Source of the DNA: Lachnospiraceae bacterium
Lineage (GTDB): Bacteria; Bacillota; Clostridia; Lachnospirales; Lachnospiraceae
Assembly: GCA_017550425.1 (NCBI GenBank)
Contig: JAFZPG010000104.1
Coordinates: 1 to 41,627, forward strand
DNA length: 41,627 nt
Direction: 5' to 3'
Shown here: piece by piece, positions 9,562 to 18,362 of the stretch
Layout: each line of letters begins with the position of its first letter
How positions within the stretch are numbered: the first letter of the stretch is position 1
The notes under the pieces: generated by a model
Databases searched by the model: none
What the model saw: the letters and a program-made list of their open reading frames with translations, nothing else
Told to the model about the DNA's origin: nothing
Translations under genes and position numbers: made by a program

Positions 9562-10854
9562 TTGAAGAATTCAACAGATAAACAATATCTGATCCATATG
9601 TATGAGCGGCTCGGCATATCCCGCGAGGTTTACGAGAGCGGGGAACGGGCGCTCGATGCATTAAAGGACCGGTTCGAGAAGATCGACCGGATCGCCGAGT
9701 GCAACCAGATGAAAGTTCTTTCAGCGATGCAGGAGAACCATGTGGGGGAGAGCGATCTGCTTCCGACCACCGGCTATGGTTATAACGACGAAGGCCGTGA
9801 TAAGCTGGAGCGCGTCTATGCTGCGACTTTTCATACCGAGGACGCCATTGTCCGCCCACAGCTCATTTCGGGCACACACGCGCTTACAGTGGCCTTATTC
9901 GGCATTTTGCGGCCGGGGGATGTCCTGCTATCCGTCGCAGGTAAGCCTTACGATACGCTGGACGATGTGATCGGCATTTTCCGACAGGCAGACGGTTCCC
10001 TACGAGATTTCGGCGTGACCTATCGTCAGGTCGATCTGAATACAGACGGAGAACTGGATCTCGCCGCGATCGAAGAAGCGGTGAAAGATCAGCCGAAGGT
10101 CGTATATCTGCAGCGTTCCAAGGGCTATGCGACGCGCAAGACCTTCTCAACGGCTGATATCGAAGAGATGGTGAAGATCGTCCGCAAGGTGCATCCGCAG
10201 GCGATTATCATGGTCGATAACTGCTACGGTGAATTCACCGAACTGAGGGAGCCTACGGATGTCGGTGCCGACATCATCATCGGATCACTGATCAAAAACC
10301 CCGGCGGCGGTCTGGCACCGGTCGGCGGATACATCGCAGGAAAAAAGAAATATATCGAGATGTGTGCGAACCGCATGACCAGTCCGGGACTGGGTAAGGA
10401 AGTCGGCCCGAACTTAGGCACGATCCGCAGTTTTTACCAGGGTTTCTTCCTGTCACCGACGGTTACGGCAGGCGCAGTCAAAGGAGCCATCTTCCTGGCA
10501 AAACTGTTTGAAGTTCATGGCTTCTCCGTATTTCCCGCTTCTTCGGAAGAGAGATATGACCTTATTCAGACGGTGACCTTCCATGAACCGCAGGGGGTTC
10601 TCGATTTCTGCCGCGGTATCCAGGCGGCGGCTCCGGTGGACAGCTATGTTACCCCCGAGCCTTGGGATATGCCCGGTTATGATGCACAAGTTATCATGGC
10701 GGCCGGGGCTTTTGTGTCCGGTTCCTCCATTGAACTGTCTGCGGACGGACCCATGAAACCTCCTTATACCGTATATTTCCAGGGCGGCCTGACCTTCGAA
10801 CATGCAAAACTCGGAGCCCTGAAAGCTCTTCAAGAAGTGCTGAAGAAGCATTGA
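9562..10854 (+). CDS. YnbB-family PLP-dependent enzyme (methionine gamma-lyase-like, 'aluminum resistance' family)
   Basis: A 430-aa fold-type I PLP enzyme of the family annotated as methionine gamma-lyase-like or aluminum resistance protein (B. subtilis YnbB). Visible features are the SGTHALTVALFGILRPGD cofactor phosphate region, the Asp of MVDNCYGEF, and the probable Schiff-base lysine in SLIKNPGGGLAPVGGYI. The true substrate is not established for the family. The start is a TTG at 9562 with GGAGAG about 6 bases upstream; no better ATG exists before the conserved N-terminus. It follows miaA as in B. subtilis but without hfq between them. It is probably the last gene of the operon, since 128 bases separate it from radC. 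Confidence 0.9.
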   Translation: MKNSTDKQYLIHMYERLGISREVYESGERALDALKDRFEKIDRIAECNQMKVLSAMQENHVGESDLLPTTGYGYNDEGRDKLERVYAATFHTEDAIVRPQLISGTHALTVALFGILRPGDVLLSVAGKPYDTLDDVIGIFRQADGSLRDFGVTYRQVDLNTDGELDLAAIEEAVKDQPKVVYLQRSKGYATRKTFSTADIEEMVKIVRKVHPQAIIMVDNCYGEFTELREPTDVGADIIIGSLIKNPGGGLAPVGGYIAGKKKYIEMCANRMTSPGLGKEVGPNLGTIRSFYQGFFLSPTVTAGAVKGAIFLAKLFEVHGFSVFPASSEERYDLIQTVTFHEPQGVLDFCRGIQAAAPVDSYVTPEPWDMPGYDAQVIMAAGAFVSGSSIELSADGPMKPPYTVYFQGGLTFEHAKLGALKALQEVLKKH

Positions 10855-10885
10855 CCGAAAAGGTCTCATACCCATTGCCATAAAA

Positions 10886-10922
10886 TTCGGGACAAAAAAT
10901 GACACTATACATAAGTCCCGAA
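10886..10922. promoter_or_regulatory. Inverted repeat upstream of radC, possible operator
   Basis: TTCGGGAC at 10886-10893 is perfectly complementary to GTCCCGAA at 10915-10922 across a 21-base spacer, in the 128-base gap before radC. No U-run follows, so it does not look like an intrinsic terminator. AT-rich TATGAT (10924-10929) and TAAAAT (10929-10934) lie just downstream and could be -10 elements for the radC-mre operon, but I see no convincing -35 at 17 bases. Whether the repeat is an operator or an RNA hairpin cannot be told from sequence. Confidence 0.4.
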
Positions 10923-10982
10923 ATATGATAAAATTAATCGTGCTGAACGACCATTTTTCCCTTTCAGAGCGAAAGGAGAAAG

Positions 10983-11678
10983 ATGAAACATATTGCTATG
11001 AAAGAGATCCCCATCGACCAGCGTCCGTATGATAAATTCGAGGCTCTGGGCGTCGCTGCTTTGACCGAAGTGGAATTGCTTGCGATCTTGCTTCGTTCGG
11101 GAGATCAGACGAAGAACTCGTTGGAACTGGCACGGGAAGTGTTGGAACTGCCGGAAGTCAAAGGCATCGGCGGATTGATGAATGTTTCCTATCACGATCT
11201 GACCGCGATCCGCGGGATCGGCAGGGTGAAAGCCACACAACTGCTGACAATGGCAGAACTGGTGCGGCGCATCCTGAAATGTAATGCCGATGTCGATAAT
11301 CGTGTCTTTTGCGATCCGGAATCCGTCGTTTCACTGTATCAGGCGGATCTGGCTTACTGTCGTGTAGAGCAGGTCTGGCTGACCTGCCTGGATACGAAAA
11401 ACCATCTGCTCGCGCGGGAAATGATCTCGCAGGGCACAGTCAATTCTACTATGATATCGCCGCGGGAGATCTATCTGGCCGCGATGAAACACGGCGCGGT
11501 GAACATTATCCTGGTACATAATCATCCGAGCGGTGACTGCACGCCGAGTCAGGAAGACATGAATCTGACTTTAAGGACCATGGAAGCCGGTAAAAACCTC
11601 GGTATGGGGTTTCTGGATCATATCATCATCGGCGGCAAGAATTACTACAGTTTCAAAGAACACGGAGTATTCAAATGA
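10983..11678 (+). CDS. radC: RadC family JAB-domain protein
   Basis: A 231-aa RadC-like protein with an N-terminal helix-hairpin-helix region (IRGIGRVKATQL) and a C-terminal MPN/JAB metalloprotease fold bearing the zinc motif H-N-H-P-S-G-D-x-x-P-S-x-x-D. The biochemical role of chromosomal RadC is uncertain; it is not a proven repair protein. Start is supported by AAAGGAG shortly before the ATG. In many Firmicutes radC is directly followed by mreB; here its last codons overlap mreC by 4 bases and mreB is absent. Confidence 0.95.
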   Translation: MKHIAMKEIPIDQRPYDKFEALGVAALTEVELLAILLRSGDQTKNSLELAREVLELPEVKGIGGLMNVSYHDLTAIRGIGRVKATQLLTMAELVRRILKCNADVDNRVFCDPESVVSLYQADLAYCRVEQVWLTCLDTKNHLLAREMISQGTVNSTMISPREIYLAAMKHGAVNIILVHNHPSGDCTPSQEDMNLTLRTMEAGKNLGMGFLDHIIIGGKNYYSFKEHGVFK

Positions 11679-12517
11679 AAAAGAGAAGACTGGATTTCCT
11701 TTTTTCAATTAAATACATTCTGCTTATCCTGACCATCATTTGTTTGGTTTCATTGGTCATTACGTATTCGAGAGGCGATTCGATCGGGGTCTATAAGACC
11801 GCGGTCTCAAAAGTGATCTCACCGGTCTCAAACGCGATCACCGGGATCGGGGATCATTTCTCCGAACGAAGTCAGCTGAAGGCGGATAAAGAAGAACTTT
11901 TGGAAAAGATCGAACGATTGGAAGAAGAAAACCGTCTGCTCCAGGAACAACTGAAAAAATACCAAAGCGATTACTATTCACTATCCGAGATGAAGGAACT
12001 TTTGAATATCAAGGATGATTTTTCCAACTATCCCATGGTGGGAGCGAAGGTGATCGCAAAAGATAACGGAAACTGGTTCTCCAGATTCACGATCAATCGG
12101 GGAAGTAATGATGGCGTCCAAAAAGATATGAATGTGATCGCGGCCGGTGGGCTGGCGGGGATCGTTACTCAAGTCGGACCGGATTATGCGGTCGTAACGT
12201 CGATCCTGGACGATCAGATGAATGTCAGTGCGATCTGCCGTTCTTCGCGGGATGCCTGCATGGTCATGGGAGATATCGATGCCATGTCCGAAGGTTACAT
12301 TCGGCTCATGTATATGAAAAAAGACGCCGATATCCGCGAGTTTGACGAGATCATCACCGCGCCTACCAGCAGTAAATACCTTCCCGACCTGACCATCGGG
12401 TATGCAGTGCTTTTACAGATCGATCCGAACAATATGACGAAGTCCGGATATTTGATCCCCGCGGTCGATTTTGAAAACATTGAGAATGTTATGGTGATCC
12501 TGAAACTGAAACAGTGA
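11675..12517 (+). CDS. mreC: Rod shape-determining protein MreC
   Basis: A bitopic membrane protein that links cytoplasmic and extracytoplasmic parts of the elongasome and activates PBP2/RodA. The 280-aa product has a short cytosolic N-terminus, one transmembrane helix at about residues 11-30, a heptad-rich coiled coil at about 65-105 (ERLEEENRLLQEQLKK) and two C-terminal beta domains with the GSNDGV and GLAG signatures. Length is normal. It overlaps radC by 4 bases and lies 16 bases before mreD. The usual upstream partner mreB is missing from this position. Confidence 0.96.
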   Translation: MKKRRLDFLFSIKYILLILTIICLVSLVITYSRGDSIGVYKTAVSKVISPVSNAITGIGDHFSERSQLKADKEELLEKIERLEEENRLLQEQLKKYQSDYYSLSEMKELLNIKDDFSNYPMVGAKVIAKDNGNWFSRFTINRGSNDGVQKDMNVIAAGGLAGIVTQVGPDYAVVTSILDDQMNVSAICRSSRDACMVMGDIDAMSEGYIRLMYMKKDADIREFDEIITAPTSSKYLPDLTIGYAVLLQIDPNNMTKSGYLIPAVDFENIENVMVILKLKQ

Positions 12518-12533
12518 TGAAGGAGTTGCTTCG

Positions 12534-13052
12534 ATGAAACGTATCATTATCCAAGGACTTCTGTTGGGAATCCTGATCCTTCTGCAAGTCAGCGTTCTGA
12601 ATCGCATACCGTATCTGAACGCATCGCCGAACTTAATATTGATCTACACGTTTTCGGCAGGCTTGCTTCGCGGAAGTGTTAACGGCATGATGACCGGTTT
12701 CTTCGGCGGACTGATCATGGATGTGATCCTCGGGCAGTATGTCGGCTTTTCGTCCCTCATTTACATAGTCCTCGGCTTCCTTACGGGTCTGACGTATCAA
12801 CGTCTTACGACGGATGTGCCGTTGATTCCGATCCTTATGGCGTTTTTCTGTGAAATGCTCTATCATATGTATATCTATGTTTTCCGTTTTCTCGTTCGAA
12901 ACCGCCTGAATTTCGGATCCTATTTTAATAACATCATCTTCCCGGAGACGGTGATCACCGTTGTAGTCTCCATCATCTTGTTCGGCCTGTTCTATTACGG
13001 GAACAACCTGCTGGAAGAGAGTGAAAAAAGGAGTGCGTTGAAGTTTGTTTAA
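12534..13052 (+). CDS. mreD: Rod shape-determining protein MreD
   Basis: A 172-aa polytopic membrane protein of the MreD family, part of the elongasome with MreC, PBP2 and RodA. About five hydrophobic helices are visible, with the family pattern NLILIYTFSAGLLRG and GFFGGLIMDVILG in the first half. It starts at the ATG at 12534 after an AAGGAG site, and its end overlaps the PBP2 gene start by 8 bases, indicating translational coupling. Confidence 0.93.
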   Translation: MKRIIIQGLLLGILILLQVSVLNRIPYLNASPNLILIYTFSAGLLRGSVNGMMTGFFGGLIMDVILGQYVGFSSLIYIVLGFLTGLTYQRLTTDVPLIPILMAFFCEMLYHMYIYVFRFLVRNRLNFGSYFNNIIFPETVITVVVSIILFGLFYYGNNLLEESEKRSALKFV

Positions 13053-15942
13053 GGAGATACTTAAGATCTGCAAGGAGATCCTGCAGCGGTTTTTTCGATC
13101 GCGGCTGTTTCCCGTCATGCTGATCTACTTATTGTTATTCATAGTGCTGATCACGCGGCTGTTCCGGCTCCAGATCGTGGAGCAAAAGGAACACATGGAT
13201 AACTATATCCAAAAATCCTTAAATACCATCACGACTAAGAGCACCCGCGGGAATATCTATGACCGCAACGGTGTGATCCTGGTGAAAAACAATCTCGTAT
13301 ATTCCGTAACTTTAAAAGATACCGGCGTATACATCAAGCAGGCACAGAAAAACCAGTGGGTCTATGATCTGGTCACGCTTTTGGACTCCTGTAATGAGTC
13401 GTTTGAATCTTACCTCTCCCTCGGCTTATCCGGTTCGGCTATCGAAGGGGAGATCTATACTTATACTTCATCTTCCGAGGCGCAGAGACTGCGCCTGCTT
13501 CGTGATGTCTACGGCTTGCAGAACACGAACCAGCTGAACGATGCTGCCGGGAAATATCCATCGGATATTTCTGCGGATGAAGTTGTAAAACTGCTGGAAA
13601 AGAAGTTTTATTTTGAACGTTGGGTCGATGAAGAAGGACAGCCGATCGTGGTTTCACCTGCCGTGAAATTAAAGATGTTGAATATACGCTGGGCTCTGTT
13701 CAACATGCGTTATACGAAGTATAAATCGATCGTTGTATCCAGTAACGTTAAAGATCACACGGTAGCCAGTGTTCTCGAGCATGCCGATGAGATCATCGGC
13801 GTGGACGTGGAAGAGGAGTATGTCCGTGAATATCCGGACGGACAGTATTTTGCTCACATTATCGGATATACGGGAAAAGCCAGCACCGATCAGCTTGCGG
13901 AATTGCAATTAAAAGATCCGAACTATGAATATGGTGATATCATCGGCCGAAGCGGTATCGAAGAGTTGATGGAGCTAAATCTGAAAGGAACCAAAGGCGA
14001 GCGTTCCATGTATCTGGATGCAGCCGGGAAGGTCATTGAAGTCATCAGCGAAGAACCTGCCCAAGTGGGAAATGATGTCTATCTGACGATCGATCACGAC
14101 CTGACGATCGCATGCTATCATATCCTTGAACAAACATTGGCATCCGTTTTGCTGGATAAGATCGTTTTCGAAGATGTCGATACCAGCCAGATGGATTCCG
14201 ATGATATCGTGATCCCGATCAAATCGGTCTACTTTCAGTTGATCAACAATAACGTTCTTTCGACCCAGCATTTTACGGATCCTGCGGCAGGAGATGAAGA
14301 GAGGGCGATCTATGAGGCATATAAAGCCGAGTATGCAAAGGTCGTCACCGCCGTTAAGGAACAGCTTACGGCCGGCAAAGATCAAAAGATGAACGATCTG
14401 GACGAGACCCTGCGGGATTATATGATGCTGATCTACACCTATCTCAGTGATAACGCAAAGATCATTCAGACGGATAAGATCGAATACAATCATCCGAAAT
14501 ATAAACAGTTTATTGCCGGGGAGTTGTCTCTGCATGATTTCATCTATTCGGCGATCGCCAATGAATGGATCAATACGTCTGCATTTTCCGAACTCGGAAA
14601 ATACGTTAACGGTGACGATGTCTATGAGATGATCCTTAAGGAACTGTTTGAGAACCTGGAAGATTACGAGAGTTTCTCCAAGCGTATCTATAAAAACCTG
14701 ATCCGGGATGACGTCATCTCAGGTTCCCAAATCTGTCTGGCTCTATATTCCCAGAATGTTCTGGCCTATGACTCGTCCAGCATCGTTCTGCTGAAACGGG
14801 CCAGCGCTGAGCAGACCTATGAATTCATGCGGAACTGCATCAAAGAGATAAAGATCACGCCGGCGCAGCTGGCATTGGATCCCTGTAACGCTTCGTCGGT
14901 CGTTACCGATGTAAAGACCGGTGAGGTATTGGCGATCGTTTCGTATCCGGGCTACGATATCAACCGGTTTTCCGGAACCGTTGACGCAACCTATTACAGT
15001 TCCTTGCTTAATGACGCATCCAATCCACTCTATAACTATGCGACGCAGTCCCGTACTTCACCGGGTTCCACCTATAAGATGCTTACATCGATCGCAGGTC
15101 TGGAAGAGAATGTCATCACGCGTGATGAATTGATCGAATGTCTCGGTGTGTATGATAAGGTTTCCCCTGCTCCCCGATGCTGGATCTTCCGTCATGATAA
15201 TGAGTCCACGCACGGCCCGTTGAATCTGGTCGGAGGTCTGGCGAATTCCTGTAACTACTATTTCTATGAAGTGGGATATCGTTTGAGTACGGATACCAAT
15301 GGCAACTATAATGAGACTTTGGGCCTCGCACGATTAAAGACATACGCCGAGAAGTTCGGTTTCGGTACTACATCCGGTATCGAAATGGATGAGACGAATC
15401 CTATGGTCTCGGATGCATTTCCCGTTCTTTCTGCGATCGGCCAGGGTACCAACAACTATACGACGGTCCAGTTAGCGCGTTACGTTACGGCGATCGCCAG
15501 CTGTGGTAATCTGTATTCCCTGTCTTTGATCGACCGCGTTGCCGATGCAGACGGCCGCACGATCGAAGATTTCACGCCGGATATGAAGAAGATCGAAGGT
15601 GTTTCGCAAGAGTCGTTTAAAACCGTTCAAGAGGGTATGCGCTCGGTTGTGCGTGAAGGTACGGTAAGAGAGTATTTTCGTACATCGGATATCGATATCG
15701 CCGGAAAGACCGGTTCCGCACAGGAAGATATCCATCGTCCGAACCATGCGCATTTTGTAAGCTTCGCTCCGTACGATAATCCGGAGATCGCTGTTACGGC
15801 ATCGATCCGTAACGGCTATACATCCGCATATACGGCGATGCTGGTGCGTAATATCTATGAATATTATTATAATGAGATCACCTTGGAAGAACTAATCAAC
15901 CGTGGTGCATCGAACAGTAACAGCGGTGAAGTCGGCGACTGA
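13045..15942 (+). CDS. Penicillin-binding protein 2-type transpeptidase with large central insertion
   Basis: A class B PBP that crosslinks peptidoglycan with RodA during elongation. One N-terminal membrane helix (about residues 24-43) precedes the dimerisation domain. The transpeptidase motifs are intact: S675-T-Y-K678, S735-C-N737 and K888-T-G-S-A. At 965 aa it is much longer than the roughly 580-720 aa usual for PBP2. The extra length lies between YLTIDHDL (from residue 346) and the SSVVTDVKTGEVLAIVSYPG strand (from about 617), a stretch of about 240 mostly helical, acidic residues. The start is a TTG at 13045, because the nearest in-frame upstream codons run into a stop; GGAG lies about 11 bases upstream. 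It is in one operon with mreCD, minD and rodA. Confidence 0.93.
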   Translation: MFKEILKICKEILQRFFRSRLFPVMLIYLLLFIVLITRLFRLQIVEQKEHMDNYIQKSLNTITTKSTRGNIYDRNGVILVKNNLVYSVTLKDTGVYIKQAQKNQWVYDLVTLLDSCNESFESYLSLGLSGSAIEGEIYTYTSSSEAQRLRLLRDVYGLQNTNQLNDAAGKYPSDISADEVVKLLEKKFYFERWVDEEGQPIVVSPAVKLKMLNIRWALFNMRYTKYKSIVVSSNVKDHTVASVLEHADEIIGVDVEEEYVREYPDGQYFAHIIGYTGKASTDQLAELQLKDPNYEYGDIIGRSGIEELMELNLKGTKGERSMYLDAAGKVIEVISEEPAQVGNDVYLTIDHDLTIACYHILEQTLASVLLDKIVFEDVDTSQMDSDDIVIPIKSVYFQLINNNVLSTQHFTDPAAGDEERAIYEAYKAEYAKVVTAVKEQLTAGKDQKMNDLDETLRDYMMLIYTYLSDNAKIIQTDKIEYNHPKYKQFIAGELSLHDFIYSAIANEWINTSAFSELGKYVNGDDVYEMILKELFENLEDYESFSKRIYKNLIRDDVISGSQICLALYSQNVLAYDSSSIVLLKRASAEQTYEFMRNCIKEIKITPAQLALDPCNASSVVTDVKTGEVLAIVSYPGYDINRFSGTVDATYYSSLLNDASNPLYNYATQSRTSPGSTYKMLTSIAGLEENVITRDELIECLGVYDKVSPAPRCWIFRHDNESTHGPLNLVGGLANSCNYYFYEVGYRLSTDTNGNYNETLGLARLKTYAEKFGFGTTSGIEMDETNPMVSDAFPVLSAIGQGTNNYTTVQLARYVTAIASCGNLYSLSLIDRVADADGRTIEDFTPDMKKIEGVSQESFKTVQEGMRSVVREGTVREYFRTSDIDIAGKTGSAQEDIHRPNHAHFVSFAPYDNPEIAVTASIRNGYTSAYTAMLVRNIYEYYYNEITLEELINRGASNSNSGEVGD

Positions 15943-15978
15943 TGTTGCTCTGAAACTGAAGAAACGGAGGAAATGATC

Positions 15979-16767
15979 GTGAGTGTAGTGATCGCAGTTA
16001 CATCCGGTAAAGGCGGAGTCGGAAAGACAACAATATGTGCAAATCTCGGATATGCTCTGGCGATATCCGGGACGAAGACCATCGTAGCTGATCTGGATAC
16101 CGGCTTACGAAACCTGGACCTCCATATGGGAACGGATATTCAGGTGATCTATAACCTGATGGATCTGGCAGAAGAACGCTGTGAAGCCGAACAGGCGATG
16201 GTTGCCATTAAAGAGGTTCCCGGTCTGTTTATGGTCGCTGCCGCACAGACGAGAACGAAAAGTGCTTTGACGAAGACAAAACTGTCCGTTGCTCTGGATA
16301 AACTTCGTCCTCTGGCCGATGTGATCCTGTTGGATTGCCCGGCGGGAATCGACAATGGTTTCCTCGAAGCAGCCGGATTGGCTGACAGGGCTCTGGTGAT
16401 AACATCGCCTGACCGGACTTCGGTCCGGGATGCCGACCGGGTGATCGGGATCCTGGAAGCGGAGCAGATGCATTCGATCGATCTGGTGATCAATATGGTG
16501 CAGAAGAAACTGATTCGTAAGCAAGCCTGCATGAGCACCGATGAGATCGAAGAAACTTTACATGCGAACCTGATCGGTGTTCTTCCGATGGAACTTAAGA
16601 TCGCTCAGGATAACAATCTCGGTAAGTTCACTTCGCGTTCTAAGCACGGAACCGGTAAAACGTTTCGAAAGATCGCACAGTTTATCCTGAAGGATGTAAA
16701 TAACGATCCGAGGGAAAATGCTTCCGAAAAGGAACCCGAAAAAGATAAAGAAAAAGATAAGAAATAG
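15979..16767 (+). CDS. minD: MinD-like P-loop ATPase with charged C-terminal tail
   Basis: A 262-aa ParA/MinD-family ATPase. It has the deviant Walker A SGKGGVGKTT (residues 9-18), the MinD-specific D-x-x-x-G-L-R-N-L-D-L segment, LLDCPAGI (Walker B region) and V-R-D-A-D-R-V-I-G. MinD normally positions the division septum with MinC, but no minC, minE or divIVA gene lies in this operon. After the core helix (GKTFRKIAQFIL) the protein ends in a Glu/Lys/Asp-rich tail without the amphipathic membrane-targeting helix typical of MinD. The GTG at 15979 is chosen over the ATG at 15973 because GGAGG at 15966-15970 is 8 bases from the GTG and only 2 from the ATG. Family assignment is firm; classical Min function is doubtful. 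Confidence 0.88.
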   Translation: MSVVIAVTSGKGGVGKTTICANLGYALAISGTKTIVADLDTGLRNLDLHMGTDIQVIYNLMDLAEERCEAEQAMVAIKEVPGLFMVAAAQTRTKSALTKTKLSVALDKLRPLADVILLDCPAGIDNGFLEAAGLADRALVITSPDRTSVRDADRVIGILEAEQMHSIDLVINMVQKKLIRKQACMSTDEIEETLHANLIGVLPMELKIAQDNNLGKFTSRSKHGTGKTFRKIAQFILKDVNNDPRENASEKEPEKDKEKDKK

Positions 16768-16801
16768 TACGGTATTATGATCATCACGGAAAGGAGGACG
16801 C

Positions 16802-17956
16802 ATGTTTAAGAAGTACAACATCCGAAATTTAAATGTTCGGCTCATCATCATCGTATTGCTTCTCTGCAGCATCGGCGTCCTTTTGATCCGGAGCGCCACG
16901 ATGGATAACATAGACTATGAAAGCATGCCCAAAAGGCAGATCTTCGGTATCGTCGTAGGCCTTGCTGCCATGATCGTTATGATGTTGGTGGATTACAATT
17001 TATTATTCAAAGTCTGGCCCATCGTTTTCCTGGCGAGTTTTGTGCTGCTGTTGGCGGTCCGCGTTTTCGGAAGCACGACATTGGGAGCCAAACGTTGGGT
17101 CGACCTCCCTTTGATCGGTCGTCTGCAGCCTTCCGAATTTTCCAAGATAGCGATCATATTGAATCTTGCGGCTGTACTTCAATACCGCAGGAAACATGTT
17201 AACTCCCCGTTGACATGGGGCATGATCATTGCACTGATCGCGCCCCAGCTTCTGCTGATCGTTACACAGCCGGATCTTTCAACTACGATCCTGTGTACGC
17301 TCGTTATTCTGACCATGATCTATGTAGCGAAACTCAGTTATAAGATCATCGGTATCGCATTGGCCGTCATCGTGCCTACAGGCATCTGGTTTATTTATTC
17401 GCTTTTAAACGGCGATACGCTGTTCCTGAAAGAATACCAGGTCAACCGTATCCTTTCGTTTGTAGACCCGCAGAAATATCAGGATAAGATCTATCAACAG
17501 GAAAATGCGGTCATGGCGATCGGCAGCGGCGGCTTCTGGGGTAAGGGGCTTAACACGACCAGTTTCGAATCCGTAAAAAACGGAAATTATCTTTCAGAGG
17601 CGCAGACGGACTTTATCTTCACTATTGCAGGAGAGGAGATCGGCTTTGTCGGATGTATGATCATGCTCGGTCTGGTCATGACATTGATCATTGAGATCAT
17701 GGTCATTGCAAAGAATGCGGACAGCCTCGGAGGTCGTTTGATCTGCGTCGGCGTTTCCGGTTTCTTTGCTTATCAGACATTTATTCATGTAGCAGTCAAT
17801 CTGTGGCTCATGCCAAACACCGGCCTTCCCATGCCGTTTGTGAGCTATGGGCTGAGTTCAATTATAAGTAGTTTTATGTTGTTGGGCCTGGTATTGAATG
17901 TCGGCTTGCAACGAAAGAAGAAGGAAAAGAAAGAAAGCATTTTCAGCGACCTGTAA
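16802..17956 (+). CDS. rodA: Rod-shape SEDS glycosyltransferase RodA
   Basis: A SEDS-family peptidoglycan glycosyltransferase that polymerises lipid II and pairs with PBP2. The 384-aa protein has about ten hydrophobic helices, and the family signatures GAKRWVDLPLIGRLQPSE, a central TQPDLSTT motif whose Asp is the catalytic residue in RodA, and the C-terminal NTGLPMPFVSYGLSS. It follows minD after 34 bases with AAAGGAGG upstream. Its place with mreCD and PBP2 supports RodA rather than FtsW. Confidence 0.95.
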   Translation: MFKKYNIRNLNVRLIIIVLLLCSIGVLLIRSATMDNIDYESMPKRQIFGIVVGLAAMIVMMLVDYNLLFKVWPIVFLASFVLLLAVRVFGSTTLGAKRWVDLPLIGRLQPSEFSKIAIILNLAAVLQYRRKHVNSPLTWGMIIALIAPQLLLIVTQPDLSTTILCTLVILTMIYVAKLSYKIIGIALAVIVPTGIWFIYSLLNGDTLFLKEYQVNRILSFVDPQKYQDKIYQQENAVMAIGSGGFWGKGLNTTSFESVKNGNYLSEAQTDFIFTIAGEEIGFVGCMIMLGLVMTLIIEIMVIAKNADSLGGRLICVGVSGFFAYQTFIHVAVNLWLMPNTGLPMPFVSYGLSSIISSFMLLGLVLNVGLQRKKKEKKESIFSDL

Positions 17957-17966
17957 AGGAGGAAAC

Positions 17967-18362
17967 ATGAACATAGGATTTATAGCACACGATGCTAAAA
18001 AAGTATTGATGCAGAACCTGTGTATCGCATATCGAGGTATCCTTATCAAGCATACCCTTTACGCTACGGCTACGACAGGTCAGCTGATCGAGAATGCCTC
18101 AGGACTTTCGGTCAATAAGTTTAATGCCGGTCATCTGGGCGGCGAGACGCAGCTCGGAGCCATGATCGAGAGCAATGAAATTGATATGGTGATCTTTCTG
18201 CGGGACCCTCTGAATGCAAAGAGGGGAGAACCCGATGCGCATGCGGTGATAGCTTTGTGCGACGTACATAATATTCCGCTCGCCACGAACCTGGCTACGG
18301 CTGAACTTTTGATCAAAGCGTTAGAGCGCGGTGATCTCGAGTGGAGGGAGGCATACAAATAA
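17967..18362 (+). CDS. Methylglyoxal synthase-like protein with altered active-site residues
   Basis: A 131-aa protein of the MgsA family, which converts dihydroxyacetone phosphate to methylglyoxal. The fold signatures are clear: IAHDAKK, LYATATTG (31-38), GHLGGETQLGAMI, FLRDPLNA and IPLATNLATAE. Compared with E. coli MgsA the catalytic Asp71 (GGDQQ) is Glu60, His98 (HDPD) is Gly87, and Gly46 of the phosphate loop (ATGTTG) is Ala35, while Asp91 and Asp101 are kept as Asp80 and Asp90. A second His lies at residue 92. Activity as MgsA is therefore uncertain. The start at 17967 follows AAAGGAGG; the stop overlaps the next start as TAATG. Confidence 0.85.
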   Translation: MNIGFIAHDAKKVLMQNLCIAYRGILIKHTLYATATTGQLIENASGLSVNKFNAGHLGGETQLGAMIESNEIDMVIFLRDPLNAKRGEPDAHAVIALCDVHNIPLATNLATAELLIKALERGDLEWREAYK

